Source of the DNA: Amblyomma americanum
Lineage: Eukaryota; Arthropoda; Arachnida; Ixodida; Ixodidae
Length of the DNA: 64,000 nucleotides
NCBI RefSeq assembly: GCF_052857255.1
Contig: NC_135497.1
Coordinates: 552,110,113-552,174,112 of the forward strand
Direction: 5' to 3'
The notes beneath the pieces were generated by a model. The model did not search any database and had not been told where the DNA came from. It saw only the letters and a list, made by a program, of their open reading frames with translations. Shown in pieces: positions 1 through 12,834 of this stretch (position 1 is the first letter of the stretch; each line of letters begins with the position of its first letter). A program made the position numbers and the translations under genes.

Positions 1-328
1 AGGAGTGCTCGATCCCGACAAAGATAAAAACAAAAAAATCGCAAATTTGCCAAGGCTGGGTCACTAAATGCCAAACGCCAAGGCAGCAAACACGGTAACC
101 GGGGAGAAGCGAGGCATAAATATAGGTGAGAAGAAAACGAGGCATAAGAAGAAGCGTTAACAATGGTATAAAAACAAGTGGGAGAAAAAAAAAATGGCAT
201 AGATGGGACAACAATTAACCCGGCAAAAAATTCATGAAAAGGTAAAAACGTATAAAAAGAATGCAAGGAAAAAAATGAGCACAGCCAAAAATTAAATCAG
301 GCTAACAAAACACGGGTAAAAAAGACTA

Positions 329-1162
329 AGACCACATCGAGCAAATAGAGAGTAAGCTAGCTCGCGTTGTCGGCATACTCAGAAGGTTAAAGTGCATGAT
401 ACCTACTAGGACAAAACTTGTTATTTACCATGCCCTCTTTGACTCTCATGTTAAATATTGTCATTTGGTTTGGGGTACAACGACGCAAACTAATATTCAA
501 AATGTTTTGACATTACAAAAAAATGCAGTCAGAGCAATTGCGGGTGCCACATACTTAGCACATACGAGTGCTCTATTTGCAAAATACCGCATTATGGATG
601 CAAGGGTTATTCATCAGTACCGTGTAATTCAGCAGTACAAATCTCAGGTACATAGTGACACCACATTTTTTTCTGACCTTGCGAATCTACGGGAAAATAC
701 CGCTGTTCACAACACAAGACACTACGAATATTGGTATGTACCTTGTCCACGCACAAATTACGGTTTTCAAACACTCAGGTATGTGTTGCCATCTTTCCTT
801 AGTAGAAATGCTTTCACTAATCAATCCATTCTTTCCGTTTCATATAACGCTGTAAGAAATATGTTCTTACAAAACAATGAATCATATCCAACTGTAAAAT
901 AAACTAAGTATCCATGTGCTGTGATTAAACTATCATTTGCGTGTGTGTAACAGTACCGAGACTATTCTGGTGATCTGTTATGAAGATATTGTACATATTT
1001 GTTATTTCATGCATTCTTTTGTTATTGTTTTACTGCTGCTTGTCATCGCCGTGCCAAGCCGCTACGGGAGATGGGAGCTTTGTCAAGCCGCGTGCGCGGC
1101 TTTTTTTCCTTTCTCCTCAGCCATTGTACATGACTGAAATAAATGCAAATGCAAAAATAAAA
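329..1162 (+). mobile_element. LINE 3' end (CR1/L2-like clade) nested in the PLE 3' UTR
   Basis: Copy B of the surrounding PLE reads straight through the equivalent position (about 4060), which gives an empty-site comparison. Copy A is interrupted after GGTAAAAAAGACT and resumes at AAATGAGGCAA. The insert holds the C-terminal part of an RT ORF (396-902), a 3' UTR with a GC-rich hairpin (AAGCCGCGTGCGCGGCTTTT at about 1085-1104), and ends in short AAATGC-type repeats around 1138-1162. Such repeat tails are usual for this clade. The element is 5'-truncated. I could not define a clear target duplication. Confidence 0.7.
396..902 (+). pseudogene. LINE RT C-terminal fragment (168 aa)
   Basis: The reading begins with a thumb-type block (TKLVIYHALFDSHVKYCHLV, then WGTT) followed by LQKNAVRAI and TSALFAKYRI. 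This is the usual C-terminal tail of CR1/L2/Jockey-type LINE polymerases: an LxxxYxALxxSHLxYxxxVWG block, then a block with LQKRAxR. The open frame runs cleanly to TAA at 900-902, but the fingers and palm are absent because the copy is 5'-truncated. Upstream frame residues from about 330 still look coding (KLARVVGILRRL). It belongs to the same broad clade as the minus-strand LINE at 45930-48430. Confidence 0.75.
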
Positions 1163-1334
1163 TGAGGCAATGATAACAGCCAAGAAATTCAGTGAGGCGC
1201 TTAAAAGCATGTAAATATAATGATGTAAGTGAGACAACAATTAAAAGACCTAAAAGGAGATATGATGGGCGATTATATCGGTGAGGAAAAGGTTTAAGGT
1301 GGATTCGAAAGAGGTACAACGATATTGACCCAGA

Positions 1335-3202
1335 CAGCTATGTCATCTCTTTTTCTAGTAGGGCGACTGAAGCCACGCTAACGCAGCCTGCTTTCAGGTT
1401 GTCAATGACGGCTGCTTCAATTATTTCCCTAGTCAACTGGTTTTTGTTTTTTGCCAAGACTCTAGAGTTAGAGAAGATATTAGGGCGGCTTTTGCAGGGA
1501 GAGTAGTCTCGACAGTGGATGGCCAAGTTGCTTGATTTTTTTGTCGCTTACGTTCAAGTTGTGCTCCTGCAGTCTTTTTTTCAAGCAACGACCACGCTGT
1601 CCAAAGTATCCTTTGCCGCAGGACAGAGGAATAGAGAAGACGACTCCCGTGGCGCATGATACATGCGGGTCCTTATGCCTAATTGTGCACTCTTTCCTTC
1701 GTTCGACTGGCTTGTTTACGTGTCTACACAGTCTGGAGAGGCGATGAGGAGCAGGAAAAATAACCTCCACTCCTGCTTTTTTTTCCTAATTCTTTTCAAA
1801 TAGTGAGAAACCTGGTGAATGTACAGAATGACTGTCAGACTTTTGTTCCGATCTCTTTCGTTGGACGTAGTGGGCTTGTTGCTTTGCATAGAACTGAGCA
1901 TTTTTTCGCCTATTGAGGAGAGAAACATTGCCCGGTACCCGGAATGAAACAGTCTCTGGGCTTGATTCTGAAAACTTGTCTGTAGACAGTGCTGAGAATA
2001 CTTGGTTAACGCGTTATTGAAGAAGGCTTGAACAATGTTTCTCTTTATTGGTTTTGATTGCGCGGAGTCATAGGGTTACACAAGTATGTTGGCCCTTGGC
2101 TCAAAAGAGCAGCAAACGTGTTCTCGCGAAAACTTCAACCTGAGCTCGAGAAAGCGAATAGCGCCATTCTTCGGGATCTCATGGGTTAAAATCAGGGGTG
2201 ATAAGCATTGACTGAAAATGGCCAAGACACTGTCAACCCGCTGCAGGAAATCATCCTAGTGGCTGTCTAAAAGAACAAGATTATCATCCACGTACCTAAA
2301 GATTCTGAGGACCGGTAATTTTTTCAGCTCTGTGCTAAGTGCTCTCTCCTGCTGGGCTAGGTGCAAGTCGCTAAAAATGGGGGCGATACATGAACCGATA
2401 CAGATGCCCTGTTTTCGGATGAAAAGCGAGTCGTTCCACTCAGTGTGGGTGGATTTAAATAGGTATATAATAGTCCCAAAAAGCCGCTAACTGAAATGCT
2501 GCTGGCATTTTGGAAGGCCACGCTCCCGTGCTGATCAATGCACTCGCTAACACATCGGAGCAACTCATCATGAGGGATTGAGTCGTACACCCTGAAAGGC
2601 TCTCCTCTGGTTAGTTTGCAGGAAGAGAATTGCGTCTTTTGAATTTTTAACTAAAAACCGGTCATCTATTGCTATCAGCTTCAGTTTGGCTTGGAGAAAA
2701 GTTCCTTCAAGTACCTTTTTCTGAGACGATGACAATGAACGGGCACTCAGCTTTGTGCATTTTTGCAATGAAAAACAGCTCCAGCGATAGCTTTGTGCTG
2801 TCACTGATAGAACGAGAGCTAGCCTATCTAGGTTTCACCGCTCACACAACTTTATGGCTGCAGTTCTGAATTTGGTGAAGCGAACATTGCATTTCTCGAA
2901 CCAAGAATCAATTGCTGCAGCAGCTTTTGCGGAATACACATCTTTGGCATGATGACAAAGCCTCCTTTTTTGTCAGCGGTGAGCAAGGAAAGGTTATTCT
3001 TCTTCAAATAGGAAACAGTCTTTTCAACGGGAGGCCTCTTTTCTACTACTGCCACAGCGAATGAGCACATGGACGCCGTCTGAGACAGTGATATTGTTCC
3101 AACATACGAGCTGACTTTAATACTTGCATAGTCAAGAATCGGCTCCGTACAAAACTTGGGGCCACGTCCAAGCAAGCGCTGGACATCCTTCAGGCAGCCC
3201 AT
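1335..3202 (-). pseudogene. PLE reverse transcriptase / GIY-YIG endonuclease, broken
   Basis: Reading down from 3202: an N-terminal RT block (LGRGPKF, then KKNNLSLLTADKKGGFVIMP at about 3010-2940), an RT palm fragment (DSIPHDELLRCV, about 2580-2540), and the RT motif C read as FRYVDDNLV with the YVDD codons at 2294-2283. A GIY-YIG region follows at 1770-1480 (GKGYFGQRGRC followed by an R..EH helix) and a C-terminal block ending near 1338 (REIIEAAVIDNLKAGCVSVA). In PLEs the RT copies the element RNA and GIY-YIG nicks the target. The frames change several times, so no functional protein is expected. It is weaker than, but collinear with, the PLE at 60467-63088. Confidence 0.8.
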
Positions 3203-3338
3203 GGCAACTCATACGAAAACCTGGCTGCTGGTTGCCGTGTGTTTTTTTGGCACCGAAGTCCGGAGGTGTCGAAGTGTCTGTTGCCACAGAAACTCGGTGC
3301 TGGTGTCTGTTAAGGACGACAGTTCGCGTATGTTATTG

Positions 3339-4400
3339 CACGCAAATCAATAAACCCACTACGCCCAACGAAAGAAATTGGAACAAAAGACTGACAGTCA
3401 TTCCGTACATTCACCAGGTTTCTCACAATTTAAAAAGAGTTGAGAAAAAAGCAGGAGTGGAGGTTACTTTATCTGCTCCTCATCGCCTTTCCAGACAGTG
3501 TAGACGCGTAAAAAGCCAGTCGAACGAAGGAAAGAATGCACAATAAGGCATAAGGACCCGTATGTATCATGCGCCACGGTGGTCGTCTACTCTATTCCTC
3601 AGTGCTGCGGCAAAAAATGCGTTGGACACACAGGTAGTTCATTGAAAAAAAGGACTGCAGGAGCACAACATGAACGTGAGAGATAAAAAAATCAACTAAC
3701 TTGGCCATACACTGTCGAGACTGCTCTCCCTGCAAAAGCCGCCCTCCTATCTTCTCTGACACTAGAGTCTTGGCAAAAAACAAAATGCAGTTGACTGGGG
3801 AAATAATTGAAGCAGCCATGATTGACAATCTGAAAGCAGACTGGGTTAGCGTGCCTTCAGTAGCCCTCCTAGAATTAGAGATGACACACCTGTATGGGCA
3901 GTAGGGTTGTACCGCTTTCGAATCCACCTTAAACCCTTTCCTCACCCATCTATGCGCTCATCATATCTCCTTTTGGTTCTTTAATTGTTGCTTCACTTAC
4001 GTCATTATTCTTACCTGCATTTAAGCGCCGTACTGAATTTCTGGGCATCTATCGTTGCCTCATTTCAGTCTTTTTTACCCGTCTTTTGTTAGCGTCCTTT
4101 AATTTTTGGCTGTATTCATTTTTGCCCTGCATTCTTTTTATACGTTTTTTACCTTTTCATGAATCTTTTGCCGTGTTGCTGTTGTCCCATCTACGCAATT
4201 TTTTTCTTTTACTTGTTTTATACAATTTTTTCGCTTGTTTTTATGCCTTGTTTTTTTCTTACCTATGTTTATGCCTCGCTTCTCTCTTTTTACCGTGTTT
4301 GCTGCGTTGGCGTTTGCATTTATTGACAAAACCTTGAAAAATTCGTGATTTTGGTTTTTGTTTTCATCCTTGTCGAGATCGAACGCTCCCTGAGTGCTTT
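3339..4400 (+). mobile_element. Penelope-like element, copy B, right arm of the inverted pair
   Basis: A 5'-truncated plus-strand copy of the same family. It starts in the linker before GIY-YIG (NKPTTPNER at about 3350), continues through a damaged GIY-YIG and a C-terminal block (MAIHCRDCSPCKSRP, 3701 onward; stop at 3902-3904), and has a long T-rich 3' UTR to about 4400. Each block also occurs in copy A in the opposite orientation. The two copies differ by many substitutions, so this pair is old. Confidence 0.75.
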
Positions 4401-4599
4401 ATCAAAACATGGCCATTATAGATAGTCCCTTTCATATCCGTGTGGTAGATGCGCCTGCCTCTTACTGCTATTCTGTTAAATATAAGGCACGGATCAGATA
4501 TGTTCTAAATTAAGTCGACAGTTCAGCGCAATTGTGTGTGTCCGTGTGTTCTCTCTGTGTCCTTGTCTGCCAGCGCTGCGATTCCGTGAAGTTCGACAT

Positions 4600-7093
<2,494 letters not shown>

Positions 7094-9909
7094 CATTTCG
7101 TTAAGACGTTCTTGAATAGTATTAAACTTGTGGATAAAATGGGATTCACCTTGTTCACGTTCTCTCCTGTTCTTGAAGCCCCCTTGAATAATTGTTACTT
7201 TTAGTTGGTCAAATGGGTGTCCTGCGTTTACATGCTTGGATAGGGGAAGGTTTGGAAGAGACTTGGCGTGTGCCCGGTGATTGTTAAATCGAATGCGGAA
7301 TGCAGTGTTTGTCTGTCCTATGTATTGCTGGTTACACACAGTGCATTCAAGAAGGTAAATAATGTTTGATGAGTCGCAGTCAAACTTGCCGTTGATTGAA
7401 TGCTGGAAAACTGACCTCGTACTAGTTGCGGAACACGTAGTCTTCATGTGCTTGCAAACTTTGCAGCGATCTTTACTACAGGGCTGGCATCCATATTTTG
7501 CGGTTTTGTGTTCCTTGGAGTGTACTAGGTGGTTCTGAATGTTTTTGGCACGCCTGTAAATCACGCGGGGTGCGCATGTAAATATTTTCGATAGTCGTTG
7601 ACTTTGCTGGAGAATGTTAAAGTGCTTATTAAGAATTCTGTTTATGTTCGGGGCGTTACTGTTAAATGTGAGGATAAGGTTTGTAGTGTAATCATTTCGG
7701 TTATCTATTTGGTGCCCCTGGAGTATTTGACTACGGTTAAGATTTGAAGCTCTGCTTATGGCGTCATCAATAAGGGAACATTGATAGCGCTGTGTTAAGA
7801 GCACGTTGCGCATGTGTTCGGAGTTTTCATGAAAGTCTAGGTCGTTAGAGCAGATTCTTCGAAAACGCTGGGCCTGCGAATAAGGGATGCTGGTTTTGCA
7901 GTGACGGGGATGGGCGCTTTGAAAATGTAGATATTTTTGTGAGTCGGTTGGTTTTCTATAAACGGTTGTACTAACTGACCCCTTGCCTACCAGAATGTCA
8001 ACATCAAGAAAATTGATTTGACTGGCTGAGTAGGTGTGCGTAAACTTTATGTTTGGGTGCACGGATTTGAAACTGTCAATGAAATGGATAAGTTGTGTTC
8101 TGTGTTTGTCCATATTATAAAAATATCATCCAAATAGCGCTTGTAAAAGTACGGCTGAATTGGACAAGAAGAAACAAATTTTGACTCTATATGATGCGTG
8201 AAGATATTGGCATAATTTGGGGCCATTCTTGTCCCCATAGCGGTGCCACTTATTTGCAGATAATATTGAAGGTCAAATTCGAAGCTATTATATTCTAACA
8301 CAATTTTGGCTAGTGTTCCTAACACGTTTGGGCTTGGAGATTCATGAGGTTTCTGCTGTTCATAAGATTCTAAAAGGGCTGCAATGCCGTCGGCATGGGG
8401 AATGTTTGTGTATAAAGATGTTACATCCATGGTCACAAGAAAGGCTGCTTCTGGTAATGTTATATTGTCTATCTGGCGGAGAAAGTGGTTTGTATCTTTG
8501 ATATAGGATGGATGTGTGGCTGGAATGTGGCTAATTAGTGTGTCAATGTACTTTGATATTGGTTCTGTGAGAGTGCCGATTCCTGAAATTATTGGCCGTC
8601 CAGGAATACCGGGTTTATGTAATTTAGGGAGCATGTAGAAACGCCCAGGAGAAGCATGGGTAGCCGTGAGTGCCTTGCATAGTTTCGGGGTGATTTCATT
8701 GTGTTTTGTGAGGTCGAGGAGAATGTCAGATATAGCTTTTGAGTGCTCGTCGGTGGGGTCGCCGTACAGTTGTTTATAAAAATGGTTGTCAGAAAGCTGT
8801 CGGATGCCTTCTGCTATATAGTCATTCCTGTTCAAGATAACAATGCCTCCGCCCTTATCAGCTGGCTTTATGACGATGTCGGTATGGTTGCTGAGCGCCT
8901 CGAGAGCAGTACGTTCTCTTTTAGGAAGATTGTCTGGTCCTAACCTGCGGTTCTTAAAATTTTCAACAATGTCATTTTGAACTGCCTTAATATGGATATC
9001 CAAGTGTTTTTCCCGCCCGATGTTGGGAGTCCAATTTTGGTTTGCTGGGTGGAAGTCCGTGTTTTTTTTTTTTTGGGGGGGGGGGGGTTTCGGGCTTATC
9101 AAAGAAGTATTCTCTCAGGCGAAGTTTTCTGGCGAAGTCGTCAAGATCTTTCAGGAGTTGGAATTCATTGAATTTGCCTGTGTGGGGGCAAAAAGTCAGC
9201 CCTCTAGATAGGACGGCTCGCTCATACACTGTGAGCGGTGTTAGAGATAGATTTGTGATGTTGTCTACACTGTGATGGCCCTGTTTTGAGAGTGTTTGCC
9301 CTTGGCTGACCTTTGACTGGGCGATATCGGGGTTGGGAGAATTTGATCCAACCGCACTTAGTACTTCTTTCATCCATTCGTCATGGGGAACTTTGTCCCG
9401 GGTAAATTTTCTAATTTTGATTATGCCAATTTCTGAAGTTTTTTTTTTTGTTTTGAAACGTTCTAGTTCCTCGGCCTCCAGCGCGGAAACAAGAAGATTA
9501 TTCCGAGCCCGACGCTCCTCTGTTCCCAGTATCACCGAAGCTTTCTCAGAGTGCCGTATTGTGAGTTTGAGGAACTCTAGGGAAGCTGATTTTAATATGT
9601 CCTTCCATTGCTTTTTGTCTCCTTCTGATAGATTATTCATTGCTGGTATCAGCTTCACTTGTAGACCTTTCGGTACGATATTAGCCCGAAGGTACGTTTT
9701 TAAGGTTTTAACATGAAGGTCATGTCTAAGCCGCTTATCAATTATTTTTCGTAATTTAAGAAAAGCTGAAGATTTGAAACAGGGCTGCCGGTGATATGAG
9801 AACAAGGGAGACGGAGTACTCACACGGCCTGTGTATCAGTCCCGGCGCACTCGCTGGGCGGAACCACAACGCTTCCGGAGGTCATATGATAAAACAGGGC
9901 TGCTGGGGA

Positions 9910-10914
9910 TCAGTCCACAGTTATATGACGGGCTGCTGGTGATGGGTTGCTGTTCTGGTGCAGAATCCACGACCGGTTTCCGCCTCGGTTGCATACCTCT
10001 CTTCGGGCTTGCCTCTCGACACGATGGCTTGCCTCGGCTGAGGTGCTTGCTGTAGGGGAATGTGCTGCTGCTGTGCCACTGGTGGTCTGGGGTGGCTGTT
10101 TTAGTGCTGCGCTGCAGTGTCCCCTCGATGTCCGGGAGGTGAGTGGTGGCCTGGTGGTGATGTCTGGACGGCTGGCTGCTGCTTGTCTAGTAGAAATAGC
10201 TTTTTGGCCTACGACTTGTGCAAATGTTCGAGGCTCTGGAGTACTCATCGAATTTTGTTGCTGCCGAGGCTGTGGATGTTGTGGCGCGTAGTCTCTCCAT
10301 TGCCCCAATGTGAGGTGGCGAATTCGGAGGAGTAAATTATAGATATTTCATGACAGCAGCGAGACTCCACCGAATCTGGGGTGCACGCCATTTGCAGACA
10401 GAACTGTGCTAGGGTGGAACATTTCCATTTGGTGGTCTACGAAGAAGGTGTTCTGCTCTCGTCGGCAGATGTCGACAAGAAGGGCATTAAAGGTCTAGGC
10501 CTTCTGTTTGATATTTACCACTTGAGGCCTGTTGGTTGAATTCCTTCGCAAATTTGGAGCCCGAGGAAGCACGAGCGTTGCAAAAATGTTAATAATATCC
10601 GGTCTTCCTATTCTGATTTGATGTATTAGTTGCACGTACCGGTCTGCGGCGGTGGCGGCATCCATGATTGCGATGTCGTTGCTTCCGACGTGAAGGACGA
10701 TGTCCGACACACCTCGTGGTACCCAATCCAGGAGGTTGGGGATGTCTTCAATTTTGGCACCAGGTTGGCAGATAAATGCTGGGGTGTGCGGGATTGCAGG
10801 ATCAAAGTGCTGATGTAAATATTTCACTTGAGAGTCCCCGATGATGGCGGTAGTTGGGCTCTCGACGGGCAATTTCCAAAGGACGTGTCTTGATGAAGTG
10901 CGAGCAGGAGCCAT
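9910..10914 (-). pseudogene. PLE ORF1: SGNH/GDSL-hydrolase-like domain plus Pro/Ser/Thr-rich tail
   Basis: One frame runs from ATG at 10914 to TGA near 9910 (about 335 codons), broken by TAG at about 10496 and TGA at about 10347. The motif order fits SGNH hydrolases: block I IIGDSQVKYL (Ser), block II CQPGAKIEDI (Gly), block III IVLHVGSNDI (Asn), block V NGVHPRFGG (His). In block V the usual Asp is Asn, which a single base change would explain. The tail after about residue 200 is rich in Pro, Gln, Ser and Thr (for example RQQQNSMSTPEPRTFAQVVG) and looks disordered. It lies between the terminal repeats and ahead of ORF2, so it belongs to the element. SGNH domains are known in ORF1 of CR1 LINEs; a role here is inferred only. 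It could bind or modify a lipid or RNP, but nothing shows this. Confidence 0.7.
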
Positions 10915-10996
10915 TGTAGAGAATGTTACGAACGTAGGTTCCGTTGGCTCCGCAGAATAAAGATTTAAGAGAAGTGGGCACTTCTACAAAGACACT

Positions 10997-11038
10997 TTTA
11001 TTTATCAACGTTTCGACCGCGGTGCGGTCTTCTTCAGG
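10997..11038 (-). ncRNA. second copy of the hammerhead-like hairpin
   Basis: Same bases as the motif at 6199-6240, in the upstream terminal repeat, about 85-120 bases ahead of the ORF1 start. The same caveats about stems I and III apply. Confidence 0.45.
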
Positions 11039-11108
11039 ACTGTAGTGGTCTCGCGTCAGATGGACGTTATAAGTTTGTGAGCTCAAGAGGAGGGAGAAAG
11101 GAGTGTAA

Positions 11109-11633
11109 AGGCGCGCTCACATTAGCGGGAAAACGCGCAACGCTGGACGTTTTCCGCGTGCCGCTTCCCTCGCAAGCCGGTTTTTCTCCCGCGGACAGCC
11201 TGCTCTGCCGTCCCGCGGAGCGATGGATTCGGTATCTATTTTTCCCGTGCCGCTGACGAGAACAGCCAATGGGCGCCGACCGTGAACCGTGACGTCGGTC
11301 CCAGTTCAGTGACCCCGTCGGCGGAGGCGGAGGCTGCGCGCGTCCGGCCGGCCGGCCGGCCGGGCACTCGGCGGCTGCTTTGCCAGGGCGACGGGAGGGG
11401 AGCTAGCAGACGATCAAGACGACGACGCGAGAAAAGGGTGCGCTTTCCAGTCTTCTCTGGTGTCACGTGACTATCCCCTTCTCTTTCTGCTCGTTCGGGT
11501 CCTCCCTCAGCGCCTCCTCTCTCCATATTCCAAGACAACCGCAGCGAGAAAACGCGCTGCGAGGAGCTGCGAGGCAGCGTCGACGTTGACGTTGTGCCGG
11601 CGCGGGGAGCTTCCCGCTAGTGTGAGCGCGCCT
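11109..11633. mobile_element. 525-bp MITE with 23-bp TIRs and TAA target duplication (Harbinger-like)
   Basis: The ends read AGGCGCGCTCACATTAGCGG... and, in reverse complement, AGGCGCGCTCACACTAGCGG..., 22 of 23 bases alike. TAA flanks both sides (11106-11108 and 11634-11636). The other terminal repeat (at 6311-6316) has a single TAA, so the empty site is inside the same window. A 3-bp TWA duplication points to PIF/Harbinger. The interior is GC-rich with no credible protein, so it is non-autonomous. Confidence 0.88.
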
Positions 11634-12415
11634 TAACATGCAAATAGCAACAACGGTTCAAAAAATTGAAAAAAAAATAAAAATAAAGATGGGGGTGCGG
11701 GGAGAAGACAGGGACAATATTGGGGGAGGAAGCCAAAAATAGAAATAACAGAAAAAAGGGGGAAAACTAGTATAGTAAGGAAGGGTGGGCTACAACAGGA
11801 GATGGCGAAACGAGAGAAAGGGAGAGGAAGACGGTGCGGGGGACATGGGCAGCACGGCAACCACAGGCGTACGAAAGCAAAACGTGCAAACAAAACACAC
11901 AAACAAAATGCACAAACACAAAGGGCGCCGCTGCAGATGCGTGGCCGAAGAGGAGCCGCTGCGCAAATGACACTGGCAGTGACGAACAGGCCAAACCAGG
12001 CGCCTTTTGGGGTCTCACTAATTTCCGGTGAGCCGAGGGCTAGAACGTTAAGGAAGGAGTGGGCTACGTTAACGAGCACATGTCTAAGAACTTACTCATG
12101 GGGTCTGGGTTTCACTGAACGGTGCACCCCTCTCCGTGGGTGGGTCGTTGAACCGACCTCGCCGGGAATACTTGTTTGTAGGGGAGGAGGGCTGGGCTAG
12201 CTGTGTGCAAAGATTTCAAATTGTCGGAAAATGTAAGGAAAGAACGTCAAAAGCTTATCAATACTGCACGAGGCAGGATAGTGTAAGTAAGGAGGGGTAT
12301 GATTGCCTGGGATATACACTATTAGTTACAAACGGTATATCTGAGTTAGCCAATTAACGAGAAATGTAGGATTATTTTGTTTTGAGGTCGTGAATAAAAG
12401 AAAGGGTACCAGGCT

Positions 12416-12504
12416 TTCGTACCCTGATGAAGGACGGTCCACCGTCTGAAACCGTTGGTGAATAAACCTAGATAATCGAACCAGTTGTGACCTTTTCACT
12501 GTGC

Positions 12505-12507
<3 letters not shown>
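12416..12507 (+). other. PLE-like 3' tail fragment with hammerhead-like hairpin
   Basis: Between the pLTR end and the (AT)n tract. Bases 12423-12466 read CCTGATGAA, a GACGG/CCGTC stem with a TCCA loop, then GAAACCGTTGGTGAATAAA. It has the same architecture as the motif in the neighbouring PLE but a different stem sequence and the opposite strand. It is probably the terminal scrap of another PLE. H17 would be G, which is not allowed in an active hammerhead, so activity is doubtful. Confidence 0.45.

Positions 12508-12584
<77 letters not shown>
12508..12584. repeat. (AT)n microsatellite, left of gypsy-1
   Basis: About 76 bases of pure AT, abutting the 5' LTR. The 3' LTR of the same element is followed by more (AT)n, so the element inserted into this tract; a 4-bp ATAT duplication is compatible but cannot be proven. 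Confidence 0.97.
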
Positions 12585-12587
<3 letters not shown>

Positions 12588-12756
12588 AATGGGACCGACA
12601 GGCGCAGCGCAGCGAAGAAGCGGACGAGTTCAAGCGGGACAACGAAGAAGCAGACGAAGTGCAGCTGGGTTTTTCGAACGACGCCTGTGAGTGTGCCCGT
12701 CGTGTCGCCGGTCAACCAAGACCAACCGACCTGTGCTTCAAATAAACGCCTTGACA
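12585..12756 (+). repeat. 5' LTR of gypsy-1
   Basis: 172 bp, TG...CA ends, with AATAAA near the 3' end (about 12740). Compared by eye it is identical to 17659-17830. It is short for a gypsy LTR and has no obvious TATA box. Confidence 0.95.
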
Positions 12757-12758
12757 CT

Positions 12759-12771
12759 TGGTGGAGGTGCC
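12759..12771 (+). promoter_or_regulatory. primer-binding site of gypsy-1
   Basis: TGGTGGAGGTGCC, two bases after the LTR. TGG pairs with the CCA end of a tRNA. The related element at 17943 has TGGTGCAGGTGCC in the same place. I did not assign the tRNA. Confidence 0.75.
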
Positions 12772-12834
12772 TCGGTTCCCGTCCCGGTCCTCATCCTGGA
12801 ACTTCGAAGTGGAACGCTCCTCGTCTCCGCCACC

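Larger units (their letters stand above)
1..3338 (-). mobile_element. Penelope-like element, copy A, left arm of an inverted pair
   Basis: A minus-strand PLE whose 3' UTR runs off the left window edge. Bases 1-328 and 1163-1330 match, in reverse complement, bases 4060-4400 and 3900-4060 of copy B; the gap between them is a nested LINE. The coding part (about 3202 down to 1335) keeps the order RT then GIY-YIG. The two copies are joined head to head near 3338, with their 3' ends outward. Many stops and frameshifts make it a fossil. The family is the same as, or close to, the PLE at 60467-63088, judged from shared blocks such as RRGPKF/LGRGPKF and the NNLSLLTADK-like motif. The 3' end is outside the window. 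Confidence 0.8.
10926..12415 (-). repeat. PLE terminal repeat (pLTR), upstream copy with insertion
   Basis: A direct repeat of 6129-7093. It begins with the same TTACGAACGTAGG motif, 12 bases from the ORF1 start codon, and ends at AAAGGGTACCAGGC (12415). A 525-bp TIR element plus a 3-bp duplication interrupts it at 11106-11636. Confidence 0.9.

Noticed and set aside
3124..3546. 140-aa ORF across the PLE junction
   Set aside because: The first half is antisense to copy A and only the second half is PLE coding sequence; a chance fusion at the inversion point.
9910..10308. Separate Pro-rich protein gene of 132 aa
   Set aside because: It is in the same frame as the SGNH-like ORF upstream and joined to it through two stops; treated as its tail.
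12423..12466. Functional hammerhead ribozyme
   Set aside because: CUGAUGA and GAAA are present, but the base after the cleavage U would be G and stem I does not pair; kept only as hammerhead-like.
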